Origin: Anastrepha obliqua
Lineage: Eukaryota; Arthropoda; Insecta; Diptera; Tephritidae
Reading direction: 5' to 3'
Length of the DNA: 64,000 nucleotides
NCBI RefSeq assembly: GCF_027943255.1
Contig: NC_072897.1
Coordinates: 58,614,406 to 58,678,405 of the forward strand
Shown: positions 45,129-54,543 of the stretch, one piece after another
Layout: the number at the start of each line of letters is the position of its first letter
Position numbering within the stretch: the stretch's first letter is position 1
Made by a program: the position numbers and the translations under genes
The notes under the pieces: generated by a model
The model's database searches: none
Seen by the model: only the letters and a program-made list of their open reading frames with translations
Told to the model about the DNA's origin: nothing

Positions 45129-47111
45129 CTAGCAAACCCGGCCCCCTTCGCTGGGCACACTAAAATAGAATAGATATGGTTTAGAACAAAAAATATATGG
45201 TTTTCATATTATTTATTTCTTTATTCTTTATTCAAGCGCTTTGGCATAAACAATATTTTTTGTTTTTCTATTTGTTTTTGAGTAAATATAATATATAAAT
45301 TGAAAATCAGGAAAAAGGAAGATTGTTTTTAAATTTCAAATCAACGCATATGAATAAACAATCGTCTTTTTTCCTGATCATCCATGCATTTTTCGTTTCA
45401 ATTTATATGTTTTATTAAGCATTGGAGCTTTTTTAACCATTATCCATTTATATTTTTCAAAAAAAAAAAAACGAAAAAAATTGTTTTTTCCACGAACACA
45501 TAATTTCATTCGGATTTCACATTAAATTCTCAAATTTCGTAAGAAATTATTCACTGTTCCAAAATCCACTCCAAAAAAATTCACAAACAATTTTTACATG
45601 TTGCACTTACGTTTTTTCCTTATGGCATCCAAATCAGAAAGAAATATTGATACATTGTAACTCACACTGTCAATTTGACAGTTCAGTTCCGCCTCAAGCG
45701 TTAAAAAAGAAAGAACATTATGACTGGCTGAAAAGAACGCTGTACCCGTTGCCACTGCTCCGAATTACAACCAAACTTTACGAAACCCATTTTCAATGCT
45801 TACTTAACAATGTGTGTAAGTTTGGTTTAATTCGGTTCAAAAACACGGCGGGTCCACGTTTTGGCATATATTTCGAGACCCTAGTCATCAATAGGTATGA
45901 AAATTACCCCGTATTAAAGCACTTATCAACAGCTTTCGTTTGATACCCATATTGTACATACACAACCAAAGGTTATCCGGGTCCACGTTTTGACCTATAT
46001 CTCGAGACCCCAGTCACGGAGCGGCATGAAAAATACTCTGTACTAAAGCATTCACCAACAGCTTCAATTTGATATCCATATTGTACAAACACATTCTAGG
46101 GTCCACGTTTTGGTCTCTATCTCGAGACCCTAGTCACGGAGCGGATGGAAATACTCTGAACTAAAGCATTCACCAACAGCTTCCATTTGATACCCATATT
46201 GTACATACACATCGGAAGGTTACCCGGGTCCACGTTTTGACCTATATCTCGAGCCCTATCCACCAATAGGTATCCAAACTATACGGAAACCATCTTCAAT
46301 ACCTCCTTAACAATGTGTGTAAGTTTGGTTTAATTCGGTGCAAAGACACGGCGGGTCCACGTTTTGGCATATATTTCCAGACCTTAGTCATCAATAGCTA
46401 TGAAAATTACCCCGTATTAAAGCACTTATCAACAGCTTTCATTTGATACCCATACTGCACATCCACAACCAAAGGTTACCCGGGTACACGTTTTGACCTA
46501 TATCTCGAGACCCCAGTGACGGAGCGGTACGAAAAATACTCTGTACTAAAGCATTCACCAACAGCTTCAATTTGATATCCATATTGTACAAACACATTCT
46601 AGGGTCCACGTTTTGGTCTCTATCTCGAGACCCTAGTCACGGAGCGGATGGAAATACTCTGAACTAAAGCATTCACCAACAGCTTCCATTTGATACCCAT
46701 ATTGTACATACACATCCGAAGGTTACCCGGGTCCACGTTTTGACCTATATCTCGAGCCCTATCCACCAATATGTATCCAAACTATACGGAAACCATCTTC
46801 AATACCTTCTTAACAATGTGAGTAAGTTTGGTTTAATTCGGTGGAGACACGGCCGGTTAGCGAACACACACAAAAAGTTGACTTTATTTTATATATAAGA
46901 TTTTTTTCAGTTTGTGTCCTTCAAATCCAAATATCTTACGGAACCCTATTTTTTTCCAAAATAAAATGTAATCCATGTTACTCGTGGATAATGTAGTTTT
47001 CGAATGGTGAAAGAATTTTTAAAATCGGTCCAGTAGTTTTTGAGCCTATTCGTTACAAACAAACAAACAAACAAACAAACAAAGTTTTCCTCTTTATAAT
47101 ATTAGTATAGA
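45129..47111 (-). mobile_element. Non-autonomous Helitron (1,983 bp)
   Basis: On the minus strand it begins TCTATACTAATATTATAAAG at 47,111 and ends GGGTTTGCTAG at 45,129. It is inserted between A and T as Helitrons are, leaving no duplication. A small hairpin (GCCC/GGGC around AGCGAAGG) lies just before the CTAG end. An (AAAC)n run at 47,057-47,082 follows the 5' end. There is no helicase, and the interior carries the two-level tandem repeat. The motif AGCGAAGxGGGxxxGGxTxxGCTAG is shared with the Helitron ends at 52,628 and 63,929. Confidence 0.85.
45811..46830 (-). repeat. Two-level tandem repeat inside the Helitron (503 bp unit)
   Basis: The phrase TGTGTGTAAGTTTGGTTTAA starts at 45,811 and 46,314, and a variant TGTGAGTAAGTTTGG at 46,817, giving two units of exactly 503 bp. 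Each contains four subunits marked by GTCCACGTTTTG at 45,852, 45,981, 46,101, 46,228 and again 46,355, 46,484 (GTACACG), 46,604, 46,731. The spacing is 129, 120, 127, 127, 129, 120, 127. Subunits share a TATATCTCGAGACCC core and a CAACAGCTTxxATTTGATA block. Confidence 0.92.
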
Positions 47112-47142
47112 TATATTACTTTATTATATATTATTATTATTA
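47112..47142 (+). other. Residual Transib DNA between two Helitrons
   Basis: A 31 bp TA-rich stretch flanked by the minus-strand Helitron 5' end and the plus-strand Helitron 5' end. Similar TATTATTATTATTATCTATA sequence follows the other Helitron end at 52,640. Confidence 0.5.
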
Positions 47143-47649
47143 TCTATATATATAAAAATGAAATGATGTTCGTTTGTCCGCATTTTTTTGGGCCGATACG
47201 AGGCCAATTTTATTCGTTCTTTTTTCATATTATAGAGATCCACTAGGGGAAGGTTTTTAGCAAAAAAAAATTTCTTTTAAATATTTTCTTCATATAAAAA
47301 AAAGAAAAAATCAAAATATTGTCCAAAACAAAACTTGCTCGATTGTTAGATTAAAGTAAGTTTCGAATCGACATTCATTTTATGTGTAATTTTATGTGTA
47401 CAACTTTTTTTGAATTTTTTGTATTTGTACAGAAATTTCAAATGATTCGAATGAAAATTTTTTTTTTTTTTTTTTATTTCTTCCATAAAATATTACACCT
47501 GTCGTTAGACAATAAGTAATTTGATTTACAAAAAGATGGAATGAGAGTGATATTGAAGGGCCAATGCCCCCAAGCTCATTTAGAAGAAATTTATACATAT
47601 TATTTAAAAACAAGTGGTTAACAAACAATGATATATACGATTAGTTGAC

Positions 47650-47878
47650 AATTGATTACAAGGATTTTGCAAGATCTGTTGGTGTTTGACGGTTAAGCCG
47701 ACTTTGGGTAGATTTTTCTTTATTTGGTAGTCTTCTCATCATAGGATTTGTATGCGTTTATAGTCTATTTATGTGTCTTCTGCTAGCGCTTTGTATTGTT
47801 TCATCAATAGTATCGATGTCAAGGTCGCGATGAATATCTGCGTTAGGTATGTACCAAGGTGCATTAGTTAAGGTCCTA
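47650..47878 (-). pseudogene. Jockey-type LINE C-terminal fragment
   Basis: The minus strand from 47,878 reads LRTLTNAPWYIPNADIHRDL, then DTIDETIQSASRRHINRL, HTNPMMRRL and RQTPTDL. This is the conserved C-terminus of Jockey-clade RT proteins (NAPWYVxNxxIHxDL ... RL ... HxN). It is short and 5'-truncated, lying inside the Helitron. Confidence 0.78.
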
Positions 47879-48332
47879 AGTATTTATGAAAATAATGTTT
47901 CAATTCAATTGAGCAATGCTTTCTTTGACCAATTCTATATGGAAATGAATGCGTTTGCAAACGATGTTTTCGGCTATGAAGAAATGTTGGAATCGAATGA
48001 AAAAGGAAAGAAACGCGAAATGATAAAAAAAATTCTTGGAAAATTTAAAATGAATGGTGCTTCATTGGAAAAATTCAAAGGTAATAAGAACATACACAAG
48101 ATAAAGTTAGAATTCGAATTTTTAGATTTATTTTGTTTATTTCTCATTTTTTTCAGAAGTACACCACCCAACAACTCATTCCAACTCTGATTTTGAAATC
48201 CTGTTGGAATTGGTGATCGATAATTTTGTCACTATAATGGTCAATGGAAATTTGCGTGTATCAGACCCTGCATATTATTTACCATATCAACTTTTTATGG
48301 AACATATGGACCAAATGAACACAAAAAAATAA
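47879..48332 (+). pseudogene. Two-exon gene-like segment inside a Helitron, unknown family
   Basis: Exon 1, open to 48,080, reads SIQLSNAFFDQFYMEMNAFA, DVFGYEEMLESNEKGKKREM and KMNGASLEKFK. A 76 bp intron with GT (48,081) and a T-rich tract before CAG (48,154-48,156) follows. Exon 2 continues in phase: EVHHPTTHSNSDFEILLELV, then NLRVSDPAYYLPYQLFMEHM and a stop at about 48,330. The intron size and junctions suit a dipteran gene. The start of exon 1 is not defined because LINE sequence abuts it. I do not recognise the protein; it could be a fragment of a host gene picked up by the Helitron, or a Helitron accessory protein. Confidence 0.5.
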
Positions 48333-48389
48333 TTTAGTTTTGTTTTGATTTTTTGCAACATTTTGGTTTTCAGTTAATACAATAAAAAC

Positions 48390-49167
48390 AATACTGTTTT
48401 TTCGTGAACACAAATACTAAATTCATTACGTTGTTTGTTTAGAATTTTTTTAGAAAAAAAGTAAATTTTTTGGTTTTGAGGAAATTTGTTTATTGTTGCT
48501 ATTTGTGAAAGCGTAGATATTTGTAAGTATTTGACTATAATCCTAAAAGTTAATGGAATACCACTATGACACATAGAAAACATTTTTTCAAAGGGGTGTT
48601 TTTCGAAAATTATAAAAAAAAAGTGTTTTAAAAAATTTTGAAGAAATAAAGTAAAATAAAAAAATTTCGAAAGCATGAAATTTTGTCAAAACCAAATTTT
48701 CCTCAAAAAGATAAAAGAAATTTCTTCGAAGAGGTGTTTTTCTAAAATTACAAAAAAAAAAATTTCAAAAATTTTAAACAAATAAAATAAAATAAAACTT
48801 TTTCAAGGGTATGAAATTTTGTCAAAACAAAATTTTCTGAAAACCAAACAAAATTAAAAAAAAAATGGTGTTTTCAAAGCATTTCATATTCCACTATTAA
48901 TAGAGAATACATTTTTTCGAGGGGGTGTTTTCCAAAGCGGACAAAAATCTTTTTTAACAAATCAATTTAAACTTTTACAAAAGTATGAAATTTCTTCAAG
49001 AACAAAATTTTCTCAAAAACGTTAAATTAAAAAAAAAATTGTTTTTTCAAAATATTTAATTTTCAGCAATTAACTGAGAAGAAATTTGTTAGAGCGAAGT
49101 GTTTTTCAAAACTTCAAAAAACACTTTTTAACCAAAAAAAATAAACCTTTTTTCAAAAACAACAGGA
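48390..49167 (+). repeat. Diverged tandem repeats of about 150 bp in Helitron H1
   Basis: Blocks with GGGGTGTTTTTCxAAA, a run of A, AATTTTGTCAAAAC(A/C)AAATTTTC and CATTTCATATTCCACTATTAA-like phrases recur starting near 48,590, 48,730, 48,920 and 49,095. A single related block (TTTCAAAACATTTCATTTTC) lies at 49,733 in the second Helitron. The frames here are Phe/Lys-rich by composition. Confidence 0.6.
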
Positions 49168-49460
49168 ATGATAACATTGCCTAACAATTTCTGCACTTTT
49201 GCACAGCCTAAAGAGGCATTGATACAGAGTGTATTTCCAAACATAGTTCAACATTACAAAAACCATGATTGGCTCAGAGAAAGAGCAATTTTAGCTGGGA
49301 AAAATAAGGACGTCAATGATATAAATTCAGCTATTTTAGATCAAATACCTGGTGACATAGTTGCGTATAAGTCAATGGACACTATTACTGATCAAGATGA
49401 GGTCGTAAATTATCCAACTGAATTCTTAAACTCACTCGATTTGCCAAGCTTACCACCTCA
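49168..49460 (+). pseudogene. Helitron PIF1-type helicase fragment (first copy)
   Basis: Open frame with GMITLPNNFCTFAQPKEALI, QHYKNHDWLRERAILAGKNK and DQIPGDIVAYKSMDTITDQD, matching the helicase at 51,839-52,140. Unlike the other two copies it lacks the 4 bp AAGT duplication after VAYK and stays in frame through SLDLPSLPPH, where it is cut by the next Helitron's 5' end. Confidence 0.85.
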
Positions 49461-50000
49461 TCTTCTTCTTCTTCTATCTATCTATATATATAAAAATTAA
49501 ATGATGTTACGAGACCAATTTTATTCGTTCTTTTTTCTTATTATAGGGATCCACTAGGGGAAGGTTTTTAGCAAAAAAAAATTTCTTTTAAATATTTTCT
49601 TCACATAAAAAAAAAGAAAAAATCAAAATATTGTACAAAACAAAACTTGCTCGATTCTTAGATTAAAGTAAGTTTCGAATCGACATTCATTTTATGTGTA
49701 CAAAAATATATTAGAAAAAAATTTTATAGTTTTTCAAAACATTTCATTTTCAACTATTAACAAAGAAGATATTTCATTTATAGGTTGAATAGAATTCACG
49801 TTGAACAAAAATTTATTAGTGTGTGCATCGACAATAATACGTACATATTTGCTGTGAATTATCTTCGCTGTTGCTTTGTGAGATTACATTAATGGACTAT
49901 TCAATATTTTCGTTATTATAGTATTTATTGATGCTTTTTAGTGTTCCTTATTGCGAACAGGTGAACATTTTGAAAGTGTGGTTTTCGAAGATTTTTAAAA

Positions 50001-50456
50001 ATGCCGAAACGATCTGATCTTGGCCGTAAATCGCGCAATACACTTAATCGTGCTGCAAGGAGAAATGAAGAGACTGCAGAGCAACGAAGTCAGCATAATG
50101 AGCAAAGTAGACAACGTATGGACAGATCACGTTCTGCTCATTCGAATGAAAAACGGGAAACACGTAATAATAATGATCGTGAAAGAATGAGACGAAATCG
50201 TGCAGTGCAAGGTCAACAAAATACGAACATGAATCAGCGTATTAGGAGACAGAGGTCAATTGTACAAAATCTCAACAGAGCAGCGTTTGCATATAATCAT
50301 TTGTATGACTATAGTTTGCACAATTCTGTTGTAATTGGAACCATGACTGATGTTTGCAAACATTGTAAGGCACTGAAATTTCAAAATGAAACGGATGGTC
50401 TTTGTTGTTCCGGTGGAAAAGTTAAGGCAAGGCGAATGGGAACTGCAAACGTTTGA
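50001..50456 (+). pseudogene. Helitron ORF, N-terminal region
   Basis: The frame starts with MPKRSDLGRKSRNTLNRAAR and is Arg/Asn/Gln-rich for about 90 residues. It then has the block YNHLYDYSLHNSVVIGTMTD, VCKHCKALKFQNETDGLCCS GGKV, a Cys-x2-Cys..CC zinc-like motif found ahead of the Rep domain in animal Helitron proteins. The true sequence ends at about 50,425; the last ten residues (KARRMGTANV) come from the inverted helicase segment. The Rep and central domains that should follow are deleted. Confidence 0.82.
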
Positions 50457-51024
50457 AATCGAATGGTAAATCCGTTGGAATCAGTGGAATTCTGGGTATC
50501 AAAACGTCTTCTCCTTTGTACTTCCATTTCAAAATTGTTGCTTCGATAACGTTACCCATTAGCTTCTTCACAGCGAGTCTGGTACCGTTGGAAAGCCGTG
50601 GCACATTAATGTTGCGCAGCATATAATCGGTGCTCCAATTTTTAATCGTAAATTATGAGGTAGTAGGCCTGACAAATCGAGTGAGTTTAAGAATTCAGTT
50701 GCATAATTTACGACATCACCTTGATCAGTAAATAGTGGCCATTGACTTACTTATATGCAACTATGTCACCAGGTATTTGATCCAAAATAGCTACATTTAT
50801 ATCATTTACATCCTTATTTTTCCCAGCTAAAATTGCTCTTTCTCTGAGCCAATCATTGTTTTTGTAGTGTTGAACTATGTTTGGAAATACACTCTGTATC
50901 AATGCCTCTTTAGACTGTGCAAAAGTGCAGAAATTGTTAGGCAATGAAATCATTCCTGTTGGATCGACAGACATTTGGCCATTTTCGATTTTCAGTAATT
51001 GGTGTGAAAATTCAGCTGCCGAAA
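50426..51024 (-). repeat. Inverted copy of a helicase segment (inverted-repeat arm)
   Basis: Reverse complement of 51,774-52,330. The minus strand encodes SVDPTGMISLPNNFCTFAQS and on to DQIPGDIVAYK, and then PRIPLIPTDLPFDFKRLQFP. It shares the 4 bp AAGT duplication with the plus-strand arm, so the two are closer to each other than to the 49.2 kb copy. It retains about 40 bases (GTRLAVKKLMGNVIEATILK) that the plus-strand arm has lost. Confidence 0.9.
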
Positions 51025-51202
51025 AATAAGTTTTAAACTCCTAGATAAATACAAATGTATGATAGGATAATGCTAAATAATCTAATTTTAGCATAACTTT
51101 GTAAACTCCTATGTTAAAATGATTTTGGGCAATAAATGAAATGAAATGAAAATTGAGAACTGGAGCGTGAATACCATTATGATTGTAATGAACTAAACAC
51201 AA
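51025..51202. other. Loop between the helicase arms
   Basis: AT-rich spacer; no coding motif was seen. Confidence 0.4.
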
Positions 51203-52520
51203 CAACAGCAACATGTTTATGATACAATCATGAATAATGTTAGCCATGGAACTGGTGGATTGTTTTTCTTGGATGCTCCGGGGGGAACACGAAAGACCTT
51301 TTTGATTTCATTGATATTAACAACAATTCGATCAAATAACGTTGCATTGGCACTCGCTTCTTCCGGAATTGCGGCTACATTACTGGAAGGCGGTCGCACA
51401 GCACATTCTGCATTAAAGTTGCCTTTGAATATGCAGGTAAATGAAACACCAACATGCAATATTTCGAAAACTTCTGGAATGGCAAAAGTTCTTAAAGTAT
51501 GTAAGCTCATCGTATGGGACGAGTGTACTATGGCACACAAGAAATCATTAGAAGCACTTGATAGAACTTTGAAAGATCTACGAGGAAGCCAAACAGTCTT
51601 TGGAGGTGCCATGATTTTATTGGCTGGAGATTTCAGTCAAACATTACCTGTGATCCCAAAATCTACGGCTGCAGATGAAATCAATGCATGTTTAAAATCA
51701 TCGTATTTATCGAGACATGTAAACACGCTTACACTTACCACAAACGTACGTGTTCAACTACAGAACGATCCGTCAGCAGCTGAATTTTCACACCAATTAC
51801 TGAAAATGGGAAATGACCAAATGTCTGTCGATCCAACAGGAATGATTACATTGCCTAACAATTTCTGCACTTTTGCACAGTCTAAAGAGGCATTGATACA
51901 GAGTGTATTTCCAAACATAGTTCAACACTACAAAAACAATGATTGGCTCAGCGAAAGAGCAATTTTAGCTGGGAAAAATAAGGACGTAAATGGTATAAAT
52001 GTAGCTATTTTGGATCAAATACCCGGTGACATAGTTGCATATAAGTAAGTCAATGGCCACTATTTACTGATCAAGATGATGTCCTAAATTATGCAACTGA
52101 ATTCTTAAACTCACTCGATTTGTCAGGCCTACCACCTCATAATTTACGATTAAAAATTGGAGCACCGATTATTATGCTGCGCAACATTAATGTGCCACGA
52201 CTTTGCAACGGTACCAGACTTTGAAAGGGAAGTACAAAGAAGGAGAAGACGTTTTGATACCCAGAATTCCACTGATTCCAACGGATTTACCATTCGATTT
52301 CAAACGTTTGCAGTTCCCTATTCACCTTGCCTTCGCTATGACAATTAATAGGCGCAAGGGCAGTCTCTACAAATGTGCGGCATTAATTTAGGTAACCCAA
52401 TTTTTTCTCATGGACAATTGTATGCAGCTTGCTCACGAGTAGACAAACCATCGTCATTATTCATTTACGCGAAAGATGGAAAAACCAAAAACGTTGTTTA
52501 CCAAAAAGTGTTACAATAAA
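51203..52520 (+). pseudogene. Helitron PIF1-type helicase
   Basis: It starts with QQQHVYDTIMNNVSHGTGG and FFLDAPGGTRKTFLISL: the Walker A motif GGTGKT has Arg in place of the last Gly. IVWDECTMAHK is Walker B, LLAGDFSQTLPVIP is helicase motif III and LTTNVRV follows. The frame runs to 52,048, where a 4 bp duplication makes a stop. The rest continues in other frames: EFLNSLDLSGLPPHNLRLKI, a deletion after NGTRL, PRIPLIPTDLPFDFKRLQFP, FAMTINRRKGSL (motif V; INKAQGQS expected), SHGQLYAACSRVDKPSSLFI and the stop at 52,518-52,520. Helicase activity is ruled out by these lesions. The Helitron 3' end is 108 bp downstream. Confidence 0.88.
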
Positions 52521-52781
52521 GTTCGAATGAAATTGTATCAAAGAATTTGCTTTGTTTCGTATTAATTTTATTCTCTTTCAGCAAATCATTGAATTTATCG
52601 CCTAGCGAAGTGGGCGAGGGTACGCTAGTATCTTATATATATTATTATTATTATCTATATTCTATATTACTTTTTATATGTGTTAATGGTTTTTTAACAA
52701 ATAAAAACATTTCTCAACTTAAAAACGCACTAAAAAGTAATTTATCACGCCAAAAGTTCTTATGACCGCTCTTCCTACGCA

Positions 52782-52795
52782 GCGGGACCACTGTG
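52782..52795 (-). repeat. Transib right terminal inverted repeat
   Basis: GCGGGACCACTGTG, the reverse complement of the left end with one mismatch. It is followed directly by CGTCG and the right half of the SINE. The 150 bp before it (52,629-52,781) is the only other right-side Transib DNA. Confidence 0.88.
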
Positions 52796-53012
52796 CGTCG
52801 GTTCGAATCTCGGTGAAAACACCAAAATTAAGAAAAACATTTTTCTAATAGCGGTCGCCCCTCGGCAGGCAATGGCATGAAAAAGCTCCTCATAAAAATA
52901 TCTGCCGTTCGGAGTCGGCTTGTGGAACAACATCGAGGCACACACCACAAATACGAGGAGGAGCTCGGCCAAACACCCAAAAAGGTTGTAGGCGCCAATT
53001 ATATGTATTATA
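52796..53012 (+). repeat. tRNA-derived SINE, right half (split by Transib)
   Basis: It begins with the duplicated CGTCG and then GTTCGAATCTCGGTGAAAAC (B-box), TCTAATAGCGGTCGCCCCTC, GAAAAAGCTCCTCATAAAAA, GTTCGGAGTCGGCTTG, CACACCACAAATACGAGGAG and the tail GGCGCCAATTATATGTATTA. Joined to 43,139-43,201 it gives one SINE with complete A and B boxes. Confidence 0.92.
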
Positions 53013-53309
53013 TATATTATATAATTCAATTTCCCATTTAAGCAAGTGCCATTCTCCAATTTGCAGTTTTAATCTAAATACTCGCTCTTATAACTTCAAA
53101 AATGGTAATTTTGACACTCTAAATTCCCAAATTTCTGAAGTTGAGTAGAAATTAACTGTCTATGCTAAAATTTTTTCCAAATGCTTTAAAGTTTTCTTCC
53201 TTAAGTTGTTTCACATATTTAGCAGGAATCTCTCTTTACTCACTCCTTGAAACGGGACATTGATGGAATATCTTACTTAGAAACTATAGTTATTCACTTT
53301 GTTCACCAT
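53013..53309. other. Unassigned; perhaps 5' part of the next LINE
   Basis: Low-information sequence. It may belong to the CR1-like LINE that becomes recognisable at about 53,320. Confidence 0.4.
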
Positions 53310-54543
53310 TAAGGAATATCTAAATTATCGACTTGTTCCAAACTTTTTGGGAAAGTGGTAAAGGACAAGGTAGAATTTACTATCAGAGAATTCACTGATC
53401 CTTGTCAGCATGGGTTTCTTGGTGGACGATCTAATGTTACAAATTTAGCTGTTTTTTCTCAGTTCTGAGTTAAAAGTAAGTCTCAAGTTGACACCATATA
53501 CACCTATTTTTAGGGGTCTCGCACAAAATCCTCTACTGGAATCTTGAAAATCTAGGCTTCCACTCGGCCCTCCTGTTATGGCTGAAATCATACCTGCCAA
53601 ATAGAATCTCATTTGTTCAAATTGGAAATACTAAATCTTCTACATTTGTGTCAACTTGTGGAGTACCACATGGTAGCATTCTTAGTCCTATCTTGTTTAT
53701 ACTTTTCATTAATAACGTTGGTCGGTGTTTCAAGTATTCGAAATATTTACTCTATGCTGATGATTTGAAACTTTTTCGCAGAATCTGGCCTAAATCAGAG
53801 TGATTATTATTGCAGGAAGATTTGAACGCTCTGAATGGCTGGGCTCTGCAAAACAAACTATGTCCTTGTACTAGTAAGTGTTATCACGTGTCGTTTTCCA
53901 AGTCCATGAATCCCCTTTCGCCAACTTCTTATCTTTCAAATGTAACTCTTGTCTCAGTCAATGAAGTTCGTGATCTTGGTGTTATTTTTAATTCGTCTTT
54001 TACGTTCATTTTCCATGATAATTATATTATTCCGAAGGCATAAGCTAACTTAGCTTTTTTGCGACGCTATGCTAGTGATTTTAAAGACCCATACACTGAA
54101 AACTCTTACTCCGTCATCTGGAATTCGATGTATTCCTCACATTCTCTTAGACTAGAAAGATTTCAACGTAAGTTTGTACGTTCTAGATACATTCAAGATC
54201 CGATGACTTATTCAAAGCTTAATGTTTATATATCTGGTGCCATTGACTGTTCAGATCTATTCGGTCAAATAAGTTCCAATGTTCCTAATAGAGTACTTCG
54301 CTCTTATAATTCATTTTATGTTGAAGTTCTCAGATCCAATTACCTTAATTTCGCCCCTCATATAAGCTTCCTAAAATTCTTGATAGTGATTTTGCGATGA
54401 CAAGGCCTCTATTGAAGTCATTTATTGGGTCTTATTATTTGTCAAACAAACTATCTATTTAATTTTAGTTCTTAAGTTTTTATTATTTTACACTGTAAAT
54501 CTAGTCAGTAGGGTTGTAACCATTGACTTAAATAAATAAATAA
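53310..54543 (+). pseudogene. CR1/Daphne-like LINE: RT and 3' tail
   Basis: Plus-strand pieces: SKLFGKVVKDKVEFTIREFT and CQHGFLGGRSNVTNLAVFSQ (53,340-53,460); QVDTIYTYF, where the catalytic YTDFSKAFD is deleted or shifted (53,490); LKSYLPNRISFVQIGNTKS (53,580); STCGVPHGSILSPILFILFI and KYLLYADDLKLFR (53,650-53,780, YADD intact); then ALNGWALQNKLCPCTSKCYH (53,822-53,885) and EVRDLGVIFNSS. The thumb follows at 54,059-54,350 (SVIWNSMYSSHSLRLERFQR KFVR). It ends in (AAAT)n at 54,528-54,543, a typical 3' tail for this LINE group. Frameshifts are scattered. Confidence 0.8.

Larger units (their letters stand above)
47143..49460 (+). mobile_element. Helitron copy H1, 3'-truncated
   Basis: The 5' end TCTATATATATAAAAATGAA follows an A at 47,142. 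The first 250 bp are nearly identical to the 5' end of the second Helitron at 49,481 (GATCCACTAGGGGAAGGTTT, AAAACTTGCTCGATT, AAGTAAGTTTCGAATCGACA). Within it lie a Jockey-like LINE fragment, a two-exon gene-like segment, diverged tandem repeats and a helicase fragment. It stops abruptly in the helicase (LPPH) where the next Helitron's 5' end begins, so its own 3' terminus is not present here. Confidence 0.75.
49461..52628 (+). mobile_element. Helitron copy H2 with 3' terminus
   Basis: The 5' end lies within 49,461-49,481: a (TCT)n/(TCTA)n run and then TCTATATATATAAAAATTAA. The 3' end is GAGGGTACGCTAG at 52,628, followed by T, with a hairpin (TCGCC/GGCGA around TAGCGAAGT) just upstream. Contents: an N-terminal Helitron protein fragment (50,001-50,425), an inverted piece of helicase (50,426-51,024), a 180 bp spacer and a PIF1 helicase (51,203-52,520). 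The Rep (HUH) endonuclease domain is not visible, so the element is defective. Confidence 0.82.
43202..52795 (+). mobile_element. Transib transposon, composite, 9,594 bp, inserted in a SINE
   Basis: The ends are inverted: CACAGTGGTTCCGC at 43,202 and CACAGTGGTCCCGC read inward from 52,795. The flanks carry a perfect 5 bp duplication CGTCG (43,197-43,201 and 52,796-52,800), which fits the CGNCG target preference known for Transib. The SINE is continuous when the insert is removed. Inside are the 3' half of a Transib transposase (43,990-44,891) and nested Helitrons (45,129-47,111 minus; 47,143-52,628 plus). Subtracting the Helitrons leaves about 2.1 kb of Transib, so the 5' half of the transposase gene is missing and the element is defective. 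Confidence 0.9.

Noticed and set aside
45811..46830. CRISPR-like array (regular spacing of repeats)
   Set aside because: Units are contiguous 120-129 bp repeats within a Helitron, not short repeats with unique spacers, and the genome is eukaryotic.
47392..48676. Minus-strand frames over poly-A/T tracts
   Set aside because: Phe/Lys-rich readings of homopolymer-rich Helitron repeats.
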